From the NCBI RefSeq assembly GCF_037153985.1, contig NZ_JBBAYI010000003.1, positions 372,001 through 436,000 of the forward strand: a stretch of DNA of 64,000 nucleotides, read 5' to 3'. Source of the DNA: Emticicia sp037153985 (lineage in GTDB: Bacteria; Bacteroidota; Bacteroidia; Cytophagales; Spirosomataceae). Each line of letters starts with the position of its first letter. Positions within the stretch are counted from its first letter, which is position 1. The notes beneath the pieces are model-generated. The model ran no database searches. It saw nothing but the letters and a program-made list of their open reading frames with translations, and was not told where the DNA came from. The translations under genes and the position numbers were made by a program. Below are positions 8,962 to 17,973 of this stretch, piece after piece.

Positions 8962-11115
8962 TTAAGAAATACTATCAAGTAATTTTTCTTCCTGCTCAAT
9001 AAACGGTTGGCTTTTCAGACGTTTACCTGTTGCTTTAAAGATAGCATTGGCAATAGAGCCACCAGTTGGTGGTAAGGCCGGCTCACCAAGCCCTGTTGGG
9101 TCAATTCCGTTATCAACAAAATGCACTTCAATAGCCGGAATCTCATTCATTTTAATAAGCCGGTAGGTATTAAAGTTTTGCTGCTCTGGAGTACCCTCTT
9201 TAAAGGTAAGGTTGCCATACATGGCATGGCCCATACCATCTACAATACCCCCAATTACCTGATTACGGGCACCACTCTGGTTAATAACCACGCCGCAGTC
9301 AACGGCGGCATAGATTTTCTGTAATACAGGCTTATTTTTTTTCATTACTACCTCAGCTACCTGTGCTACATAGGAAGCATGAGAAAAATAAACACTAAAA
9401 CCGAGGTTTATCCCTTTTCGTTTTTTGTTCCAGCCCGACTTTTCGGCGGCTAGTTCAATGACCGCTTTCATACGGTCAATATCATATTTAACAGGCCCTG
9501 CTGGTGAGGTTTTAGCTTTCTCAAGCAAGTCAAGCCTGAACTGAACGGCATCCTTACCAGCGGCAGTTGCCACCTCATCAATAAAAGATTGTTCGGCAAA
9601 AGCCAGAAAATTCGTAATTGGCGCACGCCATGGCCCTGTGGTAATAGGCGACTTATGCTCAACGGAATCTATGAGTAAATGAGGAACAGCACCTGACGGA
9701 AAGTTATTTTCACGGGTAGAATTTCCGGCATTAATACCCGCACCCCGAAGCGAGTACCCAATCATATTGCCTTGTTTGTCGAGAGCCGCTCTAAAACGGT
9801 ACCGTACTGCCGGCCGATAGCTTCCACCAGTCATGTCATCTTCGCGCGTCCAGATTACTTTTACAGGTGCCTTCATTATGTTCGACACTTCAACTGCTTC
9901 CAGTACGTAGTCGGTACCTAAGCGCCGCCCGAAGCCCCCTCCCATACGGGTGAGTTCAACAGTTACTTTGTCAGGAGAGATGTTTAACAATTTGGCTGTT
10001 TGTGTTTGTGCGGCCTGTGGTGTTTGGGTAGGGCCTACCAGTTCAACGTCTGTATCTTTTACATGGGCGAAGAAATTCATAGGTTCCATTGGGTTATGAG
10101 GCAGAAATGGGCATTGATACTCCGACTCAACAATTTTCGCTGCATTTTTAAAGGCTTCTTCAACATTTCCTTCTTTTCTTCTTACATCTGCTTTTTCAGA
10201 GTCCAGTAATTGCTTGAAAATTCTGTTATGGTCTTCTGTACTTTCCAGATTTCCATCTTTCTCCCACTCTATTTTTAAAGCTTCTCTCCCTTTCTTGACT
10301 TCCCATGTTGATTTTCCGACAACAGCTACTTTATTTTTAAATGATACCACATCAACTATACCCGGCATAGCCTTTACCGCTGAGGCATCGAACGATTTAA
10401 GTTTTAGCCCGAAAGCTGGTGGGCGTTGAATCATGCAGAAAAGCATTCCTTCTCTGTAAAAATCAATCCCGAAAAGTGGTTTACCTGTAAGAATCTCCTT
10501 GTTATCGACCCCCTTAACGGTAGAGCCGATTAATTTGAAATCTTTCAGGTTTTTTAATTTTACATTCGTAGGCGGAACAATCTGTGCGGCATCGGTGGCT
10601 AACTCGCCATAGCTTAATTTTTTGTTAGTGTTTACATGAATCACAAAACCTTTATCTGTGATACAATCATTGGTCGACACGTTCCAGCGTTTTGCAGCAG
10701 CCTCAATCAACATTTGTCTTGCTGTGGCTCCTGCTTTGCGCAGCCTTTCCCATGAATGCGGAATAGAGCCGCTACCGCCAGCAACCTGACGTTCAAATTT
10801 TTTAGTATCTAAAGGAGCCTGAAGCACTTTTACATTTGCCCAGTCAACGTCCAGTTCTTCGGCCACAATAATCGGGAAGGCTGTTTTAATGCCCTGTCCG
10901 ATTTCAGGATTCGGTGAAAATATATTTACTATGCCATCGGTATGAATTGAAAGATAGGCATTAGGTACAAAATCAGATGCGGCAAGCATAGTGTTACTTG
11001 CCTCAGAGGCAAATGCTTCTTTACCAAACCAATTAAAACTTAACATGAAGCCACCTCCGGCAAGCGCGGCTGATTTTAAAAAGTCTCTTCGGCTGTTTTT
11101 TATTGTCTTTTCCAT
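8962..11115 (-). CDS. Molybdenum-cofactor large subunit, isoquinoline 1-oxidoreductase beta-like (IorB family)
   Basis: The 717-residue large subunit belongs to the xanthine oxidase family. The N-terminus has a twin-arginine signal (NSRRDFLKSAALAGG), so the folded enzyme is exported. The core has a glycine-rich molybdopterin motif MGGGFGRRLGTDY and a C-terminal GLGEPALPPTGG block, with the Glu that acts as base in this family. Length and the Tat signal fit the IorB/membrane-linked aldehyde dehydrogenase branch. The small Fe-S subunit gene lies one base upstream. No cytochrome subunit, XdhC chaperone or cofactor genes are next to it, so its electron acceptor and substrate (N-heterocycle or aldehyde) are unknown. 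Confidence 0.88.
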   Translation of the reverse strand: MEKTIKNSRRDFLKSAALAGGGFMLSFNWFGKEAFASEASNTMLAASDFVPNAYLSIHTDGIVNIFSPNPEIGQGIKTAFPIIVAEELDVDWANVKVLQAPLDTKKFERQVAGGSGSIPHSWERLRKAGATARQMLIEAAAKRWNVSTNDCITDKGFVIHVNTNKKLSYGELATDAAQIVPPTNVKLKNLKDFKLIGSTVKGVDNKEILTGKPLFGIDFYREGMLFCMIQRPPAFGLKLKSFDASAVKAMPGIVDVVSFKNKVAVVGKSTWEVKKGREALKIEWEKDGNLESTEDHNRIFKQLLDSEKADVRRKEGNVEEAFKNAAKIVESEYQCPFLPHNPMEPMNFFAHVKDTDVELVGPTQTPQAAQTQTAKLLNISPDKVTVELTRMGGGFGRRLGTDYVLEAVEVSNIMKAPVKVIWTREDDMTGGSYRPAVRYRFRAALDKQGNMIGYSLRGAGINAGNSTRENNFPSGAVPHLLIDSVEHKSPITTGPWRAPITNFLAFAEQSFIDEVATAAGKDAVQFRLDLLEKAKTSPAGPVKYDIDRMKAVIELAAEKSGWNKKRKGINLGFSVYFSHASYVAQVAEVVMKKNKPVLQKIYAAVDCGVVINQSGARNQVIGGIVDGMGHAMYGNLTFKEGTPEQQNFNTYRLIKMNEIPAIEVHFVDNGIDPTGLGEPALPPTGGSIANAIFKATGKRLKSQPFIEQEEKLLDSIS

Positions 11116-11116
11116 G

Positions 11117-11578
11117 TTATTTCATTTTAGTGGCAGCTAACTGAACAGCTTCTCTGATACGATGATAAGTTCCACAACGACATATATTGTTCGACATGGC
11201 ATTCTCGATTTCTTCTACGCTAGGCTTAGGATTACTTTTCAGGAATGCGGCGGCCGTCATAATCTGGCCTGCTTGGCAGTATCCACATTGAGGTACATCT
11301 ACCTCATGCCAAGCTGTTTGTAGCGGGTGGTCTCCTTTTTCAGAAAGCCCTTCAATAGTTGTGATTTTAGCTTCACTGACTGACGATACAGGCGTTATGC
11401 AAGCCCGTGTGGCTTCGCCGTTTACATGTACAGTGCAGGCACCACACATAGCCATACCACAGCCATACTTTGTACCTAACAGCCCCAGGTGGTCACGTAG
11501 TACCCATAGTAAAGGAGTATCCGGCGAGACATCTGTTTTATGTTCTCTTCCGTTTATTTTAAGGTTGAAAATAGCCAT
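11117..11578 (-). CDS. [2Fe-2S] small subunit of molybdenum hydroxylase (IorA family)
   Basis: The 153-residue protein has an N-terminal plant-ferredoxin-type [2Fe-2S] domain (YGCGMAMCGACTV, later Cys in TRACI) and a C-terminal four-helix [2Fe-2S]-binding domain (QCGYCQAGQIM and NNICRCGTYHRI). It passes electrons from the molybdenum centre of the large subunit. It has no signal peptide of its own, which fits co-export bound to the Tat-tagged large subunit. The spacing of one base between the two genes indicates a tight operon with a 1:1 complex. Confidence 0.93.
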   Translation of the reverse strand: MAIFNLKINGREHKTDVSPDTPLLWVLRDHLGLLGTKYGCGMAMCGACTVHVNGEATRACITPVSSVSEAKITTIEGLSEKGDHPLQTAWHEVDVPQCGYCQAGQIMTAAAFLKSNPKPSVEEIENAMSNNICRCGTYHRIREAVQLAATKMK

Positions 11579-11792
11579 AATAGCTTTATTTTGTTGATAG
11601 TCAATAATTTAATCAAAAATAATGAAAATACTATAACATTGGAAAGAATTTTGATACTAAATACACAATTGTATGCAAAAAAAATTTCCTATTGGTAGCA
11701 GAAATATGCCACAAACTGAGTATTTTTTTCCACATACGTATATAAATTCCTTAAAAACGCTGTTGGTGTATTAATTTACCAATATACTTTAA

Positions 11793-11800
11793 TAAATTTG
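11793..11800 (+). promoter_or_regulatory. Putative -7 element of the mla operon (TAAATTTG)
   Basis: The sequence matches TAnnTTTG and lies 33 bp before the permease ATG, in the divergent space between the molybdenum hydroxylase unit and the MCE operon. No well-spaced -33 box is evident. Confidence 0.4.
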
Positions 11801-11833
11801 AGGCGCCGAATTCTCCACTAATTACAACTAAGT

Positions 11834-12619
11834 ATGAGTGTACATTCAAAAAAAAATCTGTTCTCCGAAAAAATCGACAACTGGCTCATTGGGTTCAAAG
11901 AAGGTGCTGATTTCTTATTTATGTTTTTTAAAGAAACCCTTAGTGGAAATTTTGAATTTAAAGAATTTGTTAATCAGTGCTATCGTATTGGCAACAGCTC
12001 CTTATTACTTATATCACTTACAGGCTTTGTAACAGGCTTTGTATTCACCAAACAGTCACGTCCGTCGCTTGAGGCATTCGGTGCTAGTTCATGGTTGCCC
12101 TCACTTGTAACCATTGCCATTATCAGAGCATTAGCCCCGCTGGTTACCTCCCTGATTTGTGCAGGCAAGGTAGGCTCTAGTATTGGTGCCGAGTTAGGCT
12201 CTATGAAAGTAACCGAGCAGATTGATGCCATGGAGGTATCGGCGGTTAACCCCATCAAGTTTTTAGTAGTAACCCGCGTATTGGCCACTACCATAACTAT
12301 TCCGATATTGTCGTTCTATTGCGCTATTATGGCTATGACAGGGGTCTTTCTGAATGTAGCAACCAACGAAGACACTAGCCTTCCAGCTTTTTTTGAGCAG
12401 GCATTTAATAGTATTATCTTCCTCGACCTCTGGACGGCCATCATCAAAGCAGTGGCTTATGGTTTTACTATTGGTATTGTGGGTTGCTATAAAGGCTATA
12501 ATGCCAGCAACGGAACCTTAGGCGTGGGTAAAGCTGCTAACTCGTCGGTGGTTTTATCGATGTTCTTGATATTTATTGAAGAAGTGTTTATAGTTCAGGT
12601 AACAAACTGGTTCAGATAA
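11834..12619 (+). CDS. mlaE: MlaE-family ABC transporter permease
   Basis: The 261-residue inner-membrane permease of an MCE (Mla) lipid transporter moves phospholipid between the inner and outer membranes. It has five or six hydrophobic segments and the family signature in the middle: ICAGKVGSSIGAELGSMKVTEQIDAMEV, where EQIDAM is highly typical of MlaE/YrbE. It is first in a three-gene operon with the ATPase (29-bp gap) and the MCE protein, which confirms the role. The N-terminal ~40 residues before the first membrane segment are amphipathic. Periplasmic MlaC and lipoprotein MlaA genes are not present here. Confidence 0.93.
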   Translation: MSVHSKKNLFSEKIDNWLIGFKEGADFLFMFFKETLSGNFEFKEFVNQCYRIGNSSLLLISLTGFVTGFVFTKQSRPSLEAFGASSWLPSLVTIAIIRALAPLVTSLICAGKVGSSIGAELGSMKVTEQIDAMEVSAVNPIKFLVVTRVLATTITIPILSFYCAIMAMTGVFLNVATNEDTSLPAFFEQAFNSIIFLDLWTAIIKAVAYGFTIGIVGCYKGYNASNGTLGVGKAANSSVVLSMFLIFIEEVFIVQVTNWFR

Positions 12620-12648
12620 TAACTGGTCATTATCCACAACAAATTGAT

Positions 12649-13404
12649 ATGAATAAAGTAATTGAAATAGAACATCTTTACAAAGCATTTGGCGACAGAG
12701 CTATTCTGGTTGATGCAAATCTGGATGTTTATGAAGGTGAGAATCTGGTAGTACTGGGCAAATCTGGTAGTGGTAAATCAGTATTGATTAAAATCATTGC
12801 GGGTTTATTAACGGCCGATAAAGGCAAAGTTGAAGTGCTAGGCGAAGATGTTTCAAAACTGAATAAAAAAGAACTGAATGCTTTAAGACTAAAAATTGGT
12901 TTTTCGTTCCAGAATAGTGCCTTGTATGATAGTATGACGGTGCAGGAAAATCTGGAGTTCCCGCTTGTAAGAAACGTTCGGAACATGACCCGCGCCGAAA
13001 TTAACAAGGCAGTCAATAAAGTACTGGACTCGGTAGGACTCCTGAAATCGATTCATCAAATGCCCGCAGAACTTTCAGGAGGGCAAAAAAAACGGATAGG
13101 CATTGCCCGCACGCTTATCATGAATCCTAAAATTATGTTGTATGATGAGCCTACTGCCGGCCTTGACCCTATTACCTGCACTGAAATAAACCAGTTAATC
13201 AATGAAGTAAAAGAAAACTATAATACCAGTTCGATTATTATTACGCATGACCTCACCTGTGCCAAAGAAACCGGCGACCGCATAGCGGTGCTATTTGATG
13301 GAAACTTTAAGTTTCAGGGTACATTTGAAGATGTGTTTGGAAACCCTGACCCAAGAATAAAAAATTTTTACGATTACAATTTTATAGAAAATCAAAAGAA
13401 ATAA
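12649..13404 (+). CDS. mlaF: MlaF-family ABC transporter ATPase
   Basis: The 251-residue ATP-binding subunit powers the MCE lipid transporter. Walker A is GKSGSGKSVLIK (about residues 37-48), the Q-loop is FSFQNSALYDSMTV, the ABC signature is LSGGQKKRIGIARTL and Walker B is IMLYDEPTAGLDP, followed by the switch His in IIITHD. The NSALYDSMTV and ENLEFPL features fit the MlaF/Ttg2A branch rather than a general importer. It sits between permease and MCE genes, 4 bp before the latter. Confidence 0.94.
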   Translation: MNKVIEIEHLYKAFGDRAILVDANLDVYEGENLVVLGKSGSGKSVLIKIIAGLLTADKGKVEVLGEDVSKLNKKELNALRLKIGFSFQNSALYDSMTVQENLEFPLVRNVRNMTRAEINKAVNKVLDSVGLLKSIHQMPAELSGGQKKRIGIARTLIMNPKIMLYDEPTAGLDPITCTEINQLINEVKENYNTSSIIITHDLTCAKETGDRIAVLFDGNFKFQGTFEDVFGNPDPRIKNFYDYNFIENQKK

Positions 13405-13408
13405 GTGT

Positions 13409-14443
13409 ATGGCAACCCCACAATCTTCTGAAAGAATAGCCGCCAAAGTTGGTTTATTTATTTTAATAGGTATTATTATATTGGCTGCTGGTATTCTGAC
13501 ACTAGGAACTATGCGGAAATCGTTCATTACCCGAATTGATGCTACCGCTACCTTTGAAAGTGTTAATGGTTTAACAAAAGGAAATAATGTATGGTTTGCC
13601 GGCGTGAAAGTAGGAACCGTAAGAGAAATTGCTTTTACCCCAGACTCGAAAGTAAGAGTAATTTTCAGTATTGAAGACAAATCTCAGCCTTTTATTAAAC
13701 AGGATGCTACCGTGCGTGTAAGTTCCGACGGGCTTATTGGTAACCCTATCATTCTGATTTCAGGGGGGTCTCCTAATGCAAAAATGATTGAAAACGGCTT
13801 TAATTTTAAGGTAGAAGCCGATGTATCTCAACAAGAAATGCTCAAAACTCTTCAAGCCAATAACAAGAATATTCTTTCTATAACCGACGACCTGAAAGGC
13901 ATTATTTCAGGCATACGTGCAGGCGAAGGCTCGGTTGGTAAATTAATGAAAGACGAAGCCATTTATGCTAATATTTCTAAAAGCATGGCTACCGTTGAGG
14001 CTGCCACCAGAGATTTAAAGAAAGGCGTTACTACATTGGCTAACCTAACCGACAAACTTAATACGGAAGGAAATTTTATTAACAGCATTGCAGCCGATAA
14101 AGAGATTTATCCGGCTATCAAGAATACTGTTAACTCTTTACAAAACACAACCGAAACCTTGAAAGAAACATCGGTAGCAGCCAAGAAGATGGTGTCGGAC
14201 CTTGAACAAACCACTAGTAATCTGGTAAATAACCCTAAAAGTCCGGTTGGAGTATTACTACATGACGAAAAAGCGGCTAATAATATCAGAGAAACCATTA
14301 GTAATCTGGAAAGTAGTAGCGAAAAACTAGACCAGAATCTGGAAGCCTTGAAACATAACTTCCTGTTCAGAAGATATTTCAGAAAACAGGCAAAAGAGGA
14401 AGAGAAGAAAAAAACAGAACAACAACAAACTTCTCAACAATAA
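13409..14443 (+). CDS. mlaD: MCE-domain protein (MlaD family)
   Basis: The 344-residue protein has one N-terminal membrane anchor (residues 12-32), then a single MCE domain (about residues 38-120: TFESVNGLTKGNNVWFAGVKVGTVREI and DGLIGNPIILIS). A long, mostly helical C-terminal part (about residues 130-330) follows with repeated amphipathic heptads, and the tail is Gln/Lys/Glu-rich. It would form the periplasmic hexamer through which lipid passes. The long helical tail, absent from the 183-residue E. coli MlaD, could form a barrel or needle across the periplasm, as in PqiB/YebT-type proteins. It ends the operon at a strong terminator. Confidence 0.92.
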   Translation: MATPQSSERIAAKVGLFILIGIIILAAGILTLGTMRKSFITRIDATATFESVNGLTKGNNVWFAGVKVGTVREIAFTPDSKVRVIFSIEDKSQPFIKQDATVRVSSDGLIGNPIILISGGSPNAKMIENGFNFKVEADVSQQEMLKTLQANNKNILSITDDLKGIISGIRAGEGSVGKLMKDEAIYANISKSMATVEAATRDLKKGVTTLANLTDKLNTEGNFINSIAADKEIYPAIKNTVNSLQNTTETLKETSVAAKKMVSDLEQTTSNLVNNPKSPVGVLLHDEKAANNIRETISNLESSSEKLDQNLEALKHNFLFRRYFRKQAKEEEKKKTEQQQTSQQ

Positions 14444-14460
14444 TTACCTGAATTTTATTA

Positions 14461-14497
14461 TACAAAAAAGAGAACCTGTTGGGTTCTCTTTTTTGTA
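14461..14497. terminator. Bidirectional intrinsic terminator between mlaD and aspS
   Basis: A 16-bp perfect stem (TACAAAAAAGAGAACC and its complement) with a 5-nt loop. A-run and T-run flanks make it work on both strands, for the two convergent units. Confidence 0.88.
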
Positions 14498-14519
14498 TAA
14501 CTTGATAAACGATGCTGAA

Positions 14520-16271
14520 TTATAGCACGGTTTTTATTTTTAGTTCATCCATTTGTTTCTGGTCAATCGTTGAAGGTGAGTCAATCATCATGTCTCGACC
14601 AGAGTTATTTTTAGGGAACGCAATAAAGTCACGGATGGAATCGGCCCCTCCGAAGATTGAGCAAAGGCGGTCAAAACCAAAAGCAATACCTGCGTGTGGT
14701 GGTGCGCCGTATTCAAAGGCATCCATCAGAAAGCCGAATTGTTTTTTAGCTTCTTCTTCTGTAAAGCCCAGAATCTCAAACATTTTTTGTTGAAGCGGAC
14801 GTTGGAAAATCCGTACAGACCCCCCTCCTACTTCTGTTCCGTTAATTACCATATCGTAGGCGTTGGCTCTTACACTACCCAAATCCTGTGTTTCTAATAA
14901 CGGAATATCTTCAGGTTTCGGACTTGTAAACGGATGGTGCATGGCAAACCAGCGGTTTTCTTCTTCGCCGTATTCCAACAACGGGAAATCAAGCACCCAC
15001 AACGCCTTGAACTCTTCTGGATTACGAAGCCCCAGACGACTTCCCATTTCCAGCCGCAATTCATTTAATTGTTTGCGTGTTTTGCCCGCATCGCCAGCCA
15101 GAATGAGCATTAAATCTCCGGCTTTGGCTCCAAATTTATCAGCAATCTGTTTTAATGCTGCTTCATCAAAGAACTTATCGAACGATGATTTCAGCGTACC
15201 GTCAGCATTATATCTGATATAAGCCAGCCCTTTCGCACCTACTTGTGGGCGTTTTACCCATTCGGTTAGTTCATCAACCTGCTTACGTGTGTATTCTGCA
15301 CATCCCGAGGCATTAATGCCTACCACCAATTCGGCAGAATCAAACACCACGAAGTCTTTCCCTTTGGTTACATCGTTCAGCTCAACAAATTGCATCTCAA
15401 AACGTGTATCAGGTTTATCAGAACCATACAGGCGCATTGCGTCGGCGTAGGTCATGCGCGGCACTTCTGGCATATCGATGTTTTTTACTGTCTTGAACAG
15501 GTGGCGAATCAGCCCTTCAAACATTTGCAGAATATCTTCCTGTTTTACAAACGACATCTCGCAGTCAATCTGTGTAAATTCAGGCTGGCGGTCGGCACGT
15601 AAATCTTCATCACGGAAACACTTCACAATCTGATAATAGCGGTCAAAGCCAGACACCATCAATAATTGTTTAAAAGTTTGTGGCGACTGCGGCAAAGCAT
15701 AGAACTCACCCGGGTTCATGCGGCTAGGTACTACAAAGTCTCTTGCTCCTTCTGGTGTTGATTTAATAAGAACAGGCGTTTCTACCTCGATGAACTCTTG
15801 CCCATCCAGATAGATACGTGTCTGTTGAGCCATTTTGTGGCGCAACTGTAAATTCTGGCGAACGGCATTCCGGCGTAAGTCCAGATAACGGTATTTCATA
15901 CGGATGTCATCACCGCCATCGGTTTCATCCTGAATCAAGAACGGAGGCAACTTGGCAGGGTTCAGAATTTCCAGCCCTGTTACTTTAATTTCTATGTCTC
16001 CGGTAGGAATTTTATCATTTTTTGACACCCGTTCAATAACTTCGCCCGTAGCCTGAATTACAAATTCACGGCTAAGCGTACGGGCCAATGCAATTATGTT
16101 GGTATCGCTGCTATTTTCGTTTAAAATTAACTGTGTGATGCCGTAGCGGTCACGAAGGTCGATATAAATAATACCGCCTTTATCGCGCACAACTTGTACC
16201 CACCCGCATAAGGTAACTGTCTGATTAATATCTGCGATTCTTAGTTCTCCGCAGGTATGAGTTCTTAACAT
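14520..16271 (-). CDS. aspS: Aspartate--tRNA ligase
   Basis: The 583-residue class II aminoacyl-tRNA synthetase charges tRNA-Asp. In order it has the N-terminal OB-fold anticodon-binding domain (residues 1-105), motif 1 near the flipping-loop region, motif 2 (FRDEDLRADRQPEFTQ), the GAD insertion domain of bacterial AspRS (about residues 285-410) and motif 3 (GIAFGFDRL). I start at the ATG at 16271 (MLRTHTCGELR), the normal AspRS N-terminus. A consistent -7 element lies at 16305-16312, so the in-frame ATG at 16307 would fall on the promoter. Confidence 0.97.
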   Translation of the reverse strand: MLRTHTCGELRIADINQTVTLCGWVQVVRDKGGIIYIDLRDRYGITQLILNENSSDTNIIALARTLSREFVIQATGEVIERVSKNDKIPTGDIEIKVTGLEILNPAKLPPFLIQDETDGGDDIRMKYRYLDLRRNAVRQNLQLRHKMAQQTRIYLDGQEFIEVETPVLIKSTPEGARDFVVPSRMNPGEFYALPQSPQTFKQLLMVSGFDRYYQIVKCFRDEDLRADRQPEFTQIDCEMSFVKQEDILQMFEGLIRHLFKTVKNIDMPEVPRMTYADAMRLYGSDKPDTRFEMQFVELNDVTKGKDFVVFDSAELVVGINASGCAEYTRKQVDELTEWVKRPQVGAKGLAYIRYNADGTLKSSFDKFFDEAALKQIADKFGAKAGDLMLILAGDAGKTRKQLNELRLEMGSRLGLRNPEEFKALWVLDFPLLEYGEEENRWFAMHHPFTSPKPEDIPLLETQDLGSVRANAYDMVINGTEVGGGSVRIFQRPLQQKMFEILGFTEEEAKKQFGFLMDAFEYGAPPHAGIAFGFDRLCSIFGGADSIRDFIAFPKNNSGRDMMIDSPSTIDQKQMDELKIKTVL

Positions 16272-16304
16272 TATGTCTAAATTTATTGTTGAGCAATTTT
16301 TTTG

Positions 16305-16312
16305 CAAAAGTA
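16305..16312 (-). promoter_or_regulatory. Putative -7 element of aspS (TACTTTTG)
   Basis: On the minus strand the sequence matches TAnnTTTG and lies 33 bp before the chosen aspS start. It supports the downstream start at 16271. Confidence 0.5.
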
Positions 16313-16322
16313 AGAATTTTAC

Positions 16323-16345
16323 AGAAAAGCTCTTATGGCTTTTCT
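16323..16345 (-). terminator. Possible terminator downstream of the LysR gene
   Basis: An 8-bp perfect stem (AGAAAAGC with GCTTTTCT) and a 7-nt loop lie about 100 bp beyond the LysR stop codon. The following T-run is weak, so the call is tentative. Confidence 0.4.
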
Positions 16346-16448
16346 AAAAATACCACAATTCATTCAAATCTTATTTATAATATGCTTCTGCGCTTAGTAC
16401 ATACAAAGCAATTTTTACGCAAGGCTATTCTTTTTTCATAATTTTTTA

Positions 16449-17339
16449 TCAGATAGTAATCTGGCTTACAACGCTATTTACTATATCAAAAAAGCGGTTT
16501 AGTTCTTTTTCGCGCCCTCTGAGCCATACCATTCTCATTTCTGACTTCGCGGCTATTCCGCTGAGTTCAATGTGTTTTACATTCATGTTCTGCCCACTCA
16601 ACGCCGATTTCGGTTCAATCGAAACCCCTACCCCTGCCTCTACCAAACGTAATACTGTATTTGTATTACCTGACTGATAAGCCACTTTAGGGATAAAACC
16701 ATAATTCTGGCACAAAGCCTCAATGCTCTCTACATACCCCGAACTCTCGCTTCGTGAAGGTAAAATAAAATTCTCATCGGCTAACTGAGCCAGCGAATCG
16801 AAGTTTTCGTTACTCAGCCAATGGCTTTGAGGTAACAATATCACAAAGTTTTCGGCATAAAGGGTGCGGGCATTTATTTCTTTAGGCACAATCATATTCG
16901 GGCCAAAACCTACATCAATGGTACGGTTCATGAGTGCGTTTATTTCAAACACATTAGTTGACTCAATCAGAACGGTCTGCATTGACGGAATTTCCTGCTG
17001 AATTTTAGCCAGAATATTAGGCAATAAAAACTGCATAGATGAACTAGAATGTGCAATACGGATTTCTCCGCCTTCACCCTTATGTATTTGTAAAGTTCTT
17101 TGACACACTCTTTCAAAGTCTTCAATAATGCGTTTCGCTTCGTCTCTGAAATAAATACCGGCCTCTGTTAACTCAACGCTTCTTTTAGTTCTGTTAAATA
17201 AAGACACTTTCAGGGTCTCTTCCAATTGCATAATCTGCCTACTCAAAGCTGGTTGAGCAATATAAATTTCTTCAGCAGTTTTCCGGTAGTTCAGGGTTTC
17301 GGCTAATTTCAGAAAATGGGCAATTGTTCTTAAATCCAT
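16449..17339 (-). CDS. LysR-family transcriptional regulator
   Basis: The 296-residue protein has the N-terminal winged helix-turn-helix (AEEIYIAQPALSRQIMQLEETL, residues 21-43), a linker helix and a type 2 periplasmic-binding-fold effector domain (about residues 90-290). The first 60 residues match the LysR/CatR-like group closely. It is transcribed away from the acetyltransferase gene, with about 120 bp between them. LysR proteins usually control a divergent neighbour, so the acetyltransferase and possibly the decarboxylase downstream are candidate targets; no T-N11-A box stood out to me. Confidence 0.92.
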   Translation of the reverse strand: MDLRTIAHFLKLAETLNYRKTAEEIYIAQPALSRQIMQLEETLKVSLFNRTKRSVELTEAGIYFRDEAKRIIEDFERVCQRTLQIHKGEGGEIRIAHSSSSMQFLLPNILAKIQQEIPSMQTVLIESTNVFEINALMNRTIDVGFGPNMIVPKEINARTLYAENFVILLPQSHWLSNENFDSLAQLADENFILPSRSESSGYVESIEALCQNYGFIPKVAYQSGNTNTVLRLVEAGVGVSIEPKSALSGQNMNVKHIELSGIAAKSEMRMVWLRGREKELNRFFDIVNSVVSQITI

Positions 17340-17460
17340 TCAATATAAAATTTAACTTTTGATGCCTAAAACATATCAATTAATCAAAATTAAGTATTTT
17401 TTGTTATCATAAATAAATATTTGCTTTGCATCTTATAAAATGTATTAACTACCATTGCTT

Positions 17461-17925
17461 ATGTCGAGTATCCATTTAGCTGAAAGCATTCAGATTATTC
17501 AGGCAGAACCCCAACACGCCAGCATAGTAGCCGAAGTGTTTGATGCTTATCGTCAGTATTATGGGCAACCATCAGATATTACAGGTGCGTGCGCTTTTCT
17601 TACCGAACGGCTACTCAATAAGGAATCTGTTATTTTTCTGGCTCTAGAAGGCAACAAACCTTTGGGATTTACTCAGCTATATCCTATGTTTTCATCGGTT
17701 TCGATGTGTCGTTCCTGGACACTCAACGACCTTTTTGTGAAAGAAAACATCAGAAGCAAAGGCATCGGAAAAACGCTTTTAAGCACTGCACAGCAGTTTA
17801 TACAATCAAAAGGGCATAAGGGTTTGCTGCTAGAAACTACGCCCGACAACACCAAAGCGCAAAGTTTATACGAACGCATGGGCTGGGTGCGCGAACAGAA
17901 CTACTATTATTTCTGGCAGGCTTAA
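17461..17925 (+). CDS. GNAT-family N-acetyltransferase
   Basis: The 154-residue single-domain GNAT enzyme uses acetyl-CoA. The cofactor-binding motif A is clear: LNDLFVKENIRSKGIGKTLLSTAQ (R-x-K-G-I-G-K), followed by motif B (LLLETTPDNTKAQSLYERMGW). The start at the ATG at 17461 is preferred over a TTG two codons upstream. The substrate, whether amino acid, polyamine or protein, cannot be predicted. It is divergent from the LysR regulator and 48 bp before the decarboxylase gene, so it may share a transcript with it. Confidence 0.85.
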   Translation: MSSIHLAESIQIIQAEPQHASIVAEVFDAYRQYYGQPSDITGACAFLTERLLNKESVIFLALEGNKPLGFTQLYPMFSSVSMCRSWTLNDLFVKENIRSKGIGKTLLSTAQQFIQSKGHKGLLLETTPDNTKAQSLYERMGWVREQNYYYFWQA

Positions 17926-17973
17926 TTGTATAATACCCTCATCTAGCTCTAAATTATTATCTGGTTATTCGTT

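Noticed and set aside
14863..15222. A 119-codon open frame opposite aspS
   Set aside because: It is fully inside the certain aspS coding sequence and has the Ser/Asn-rich make-up of an antisense shadow.
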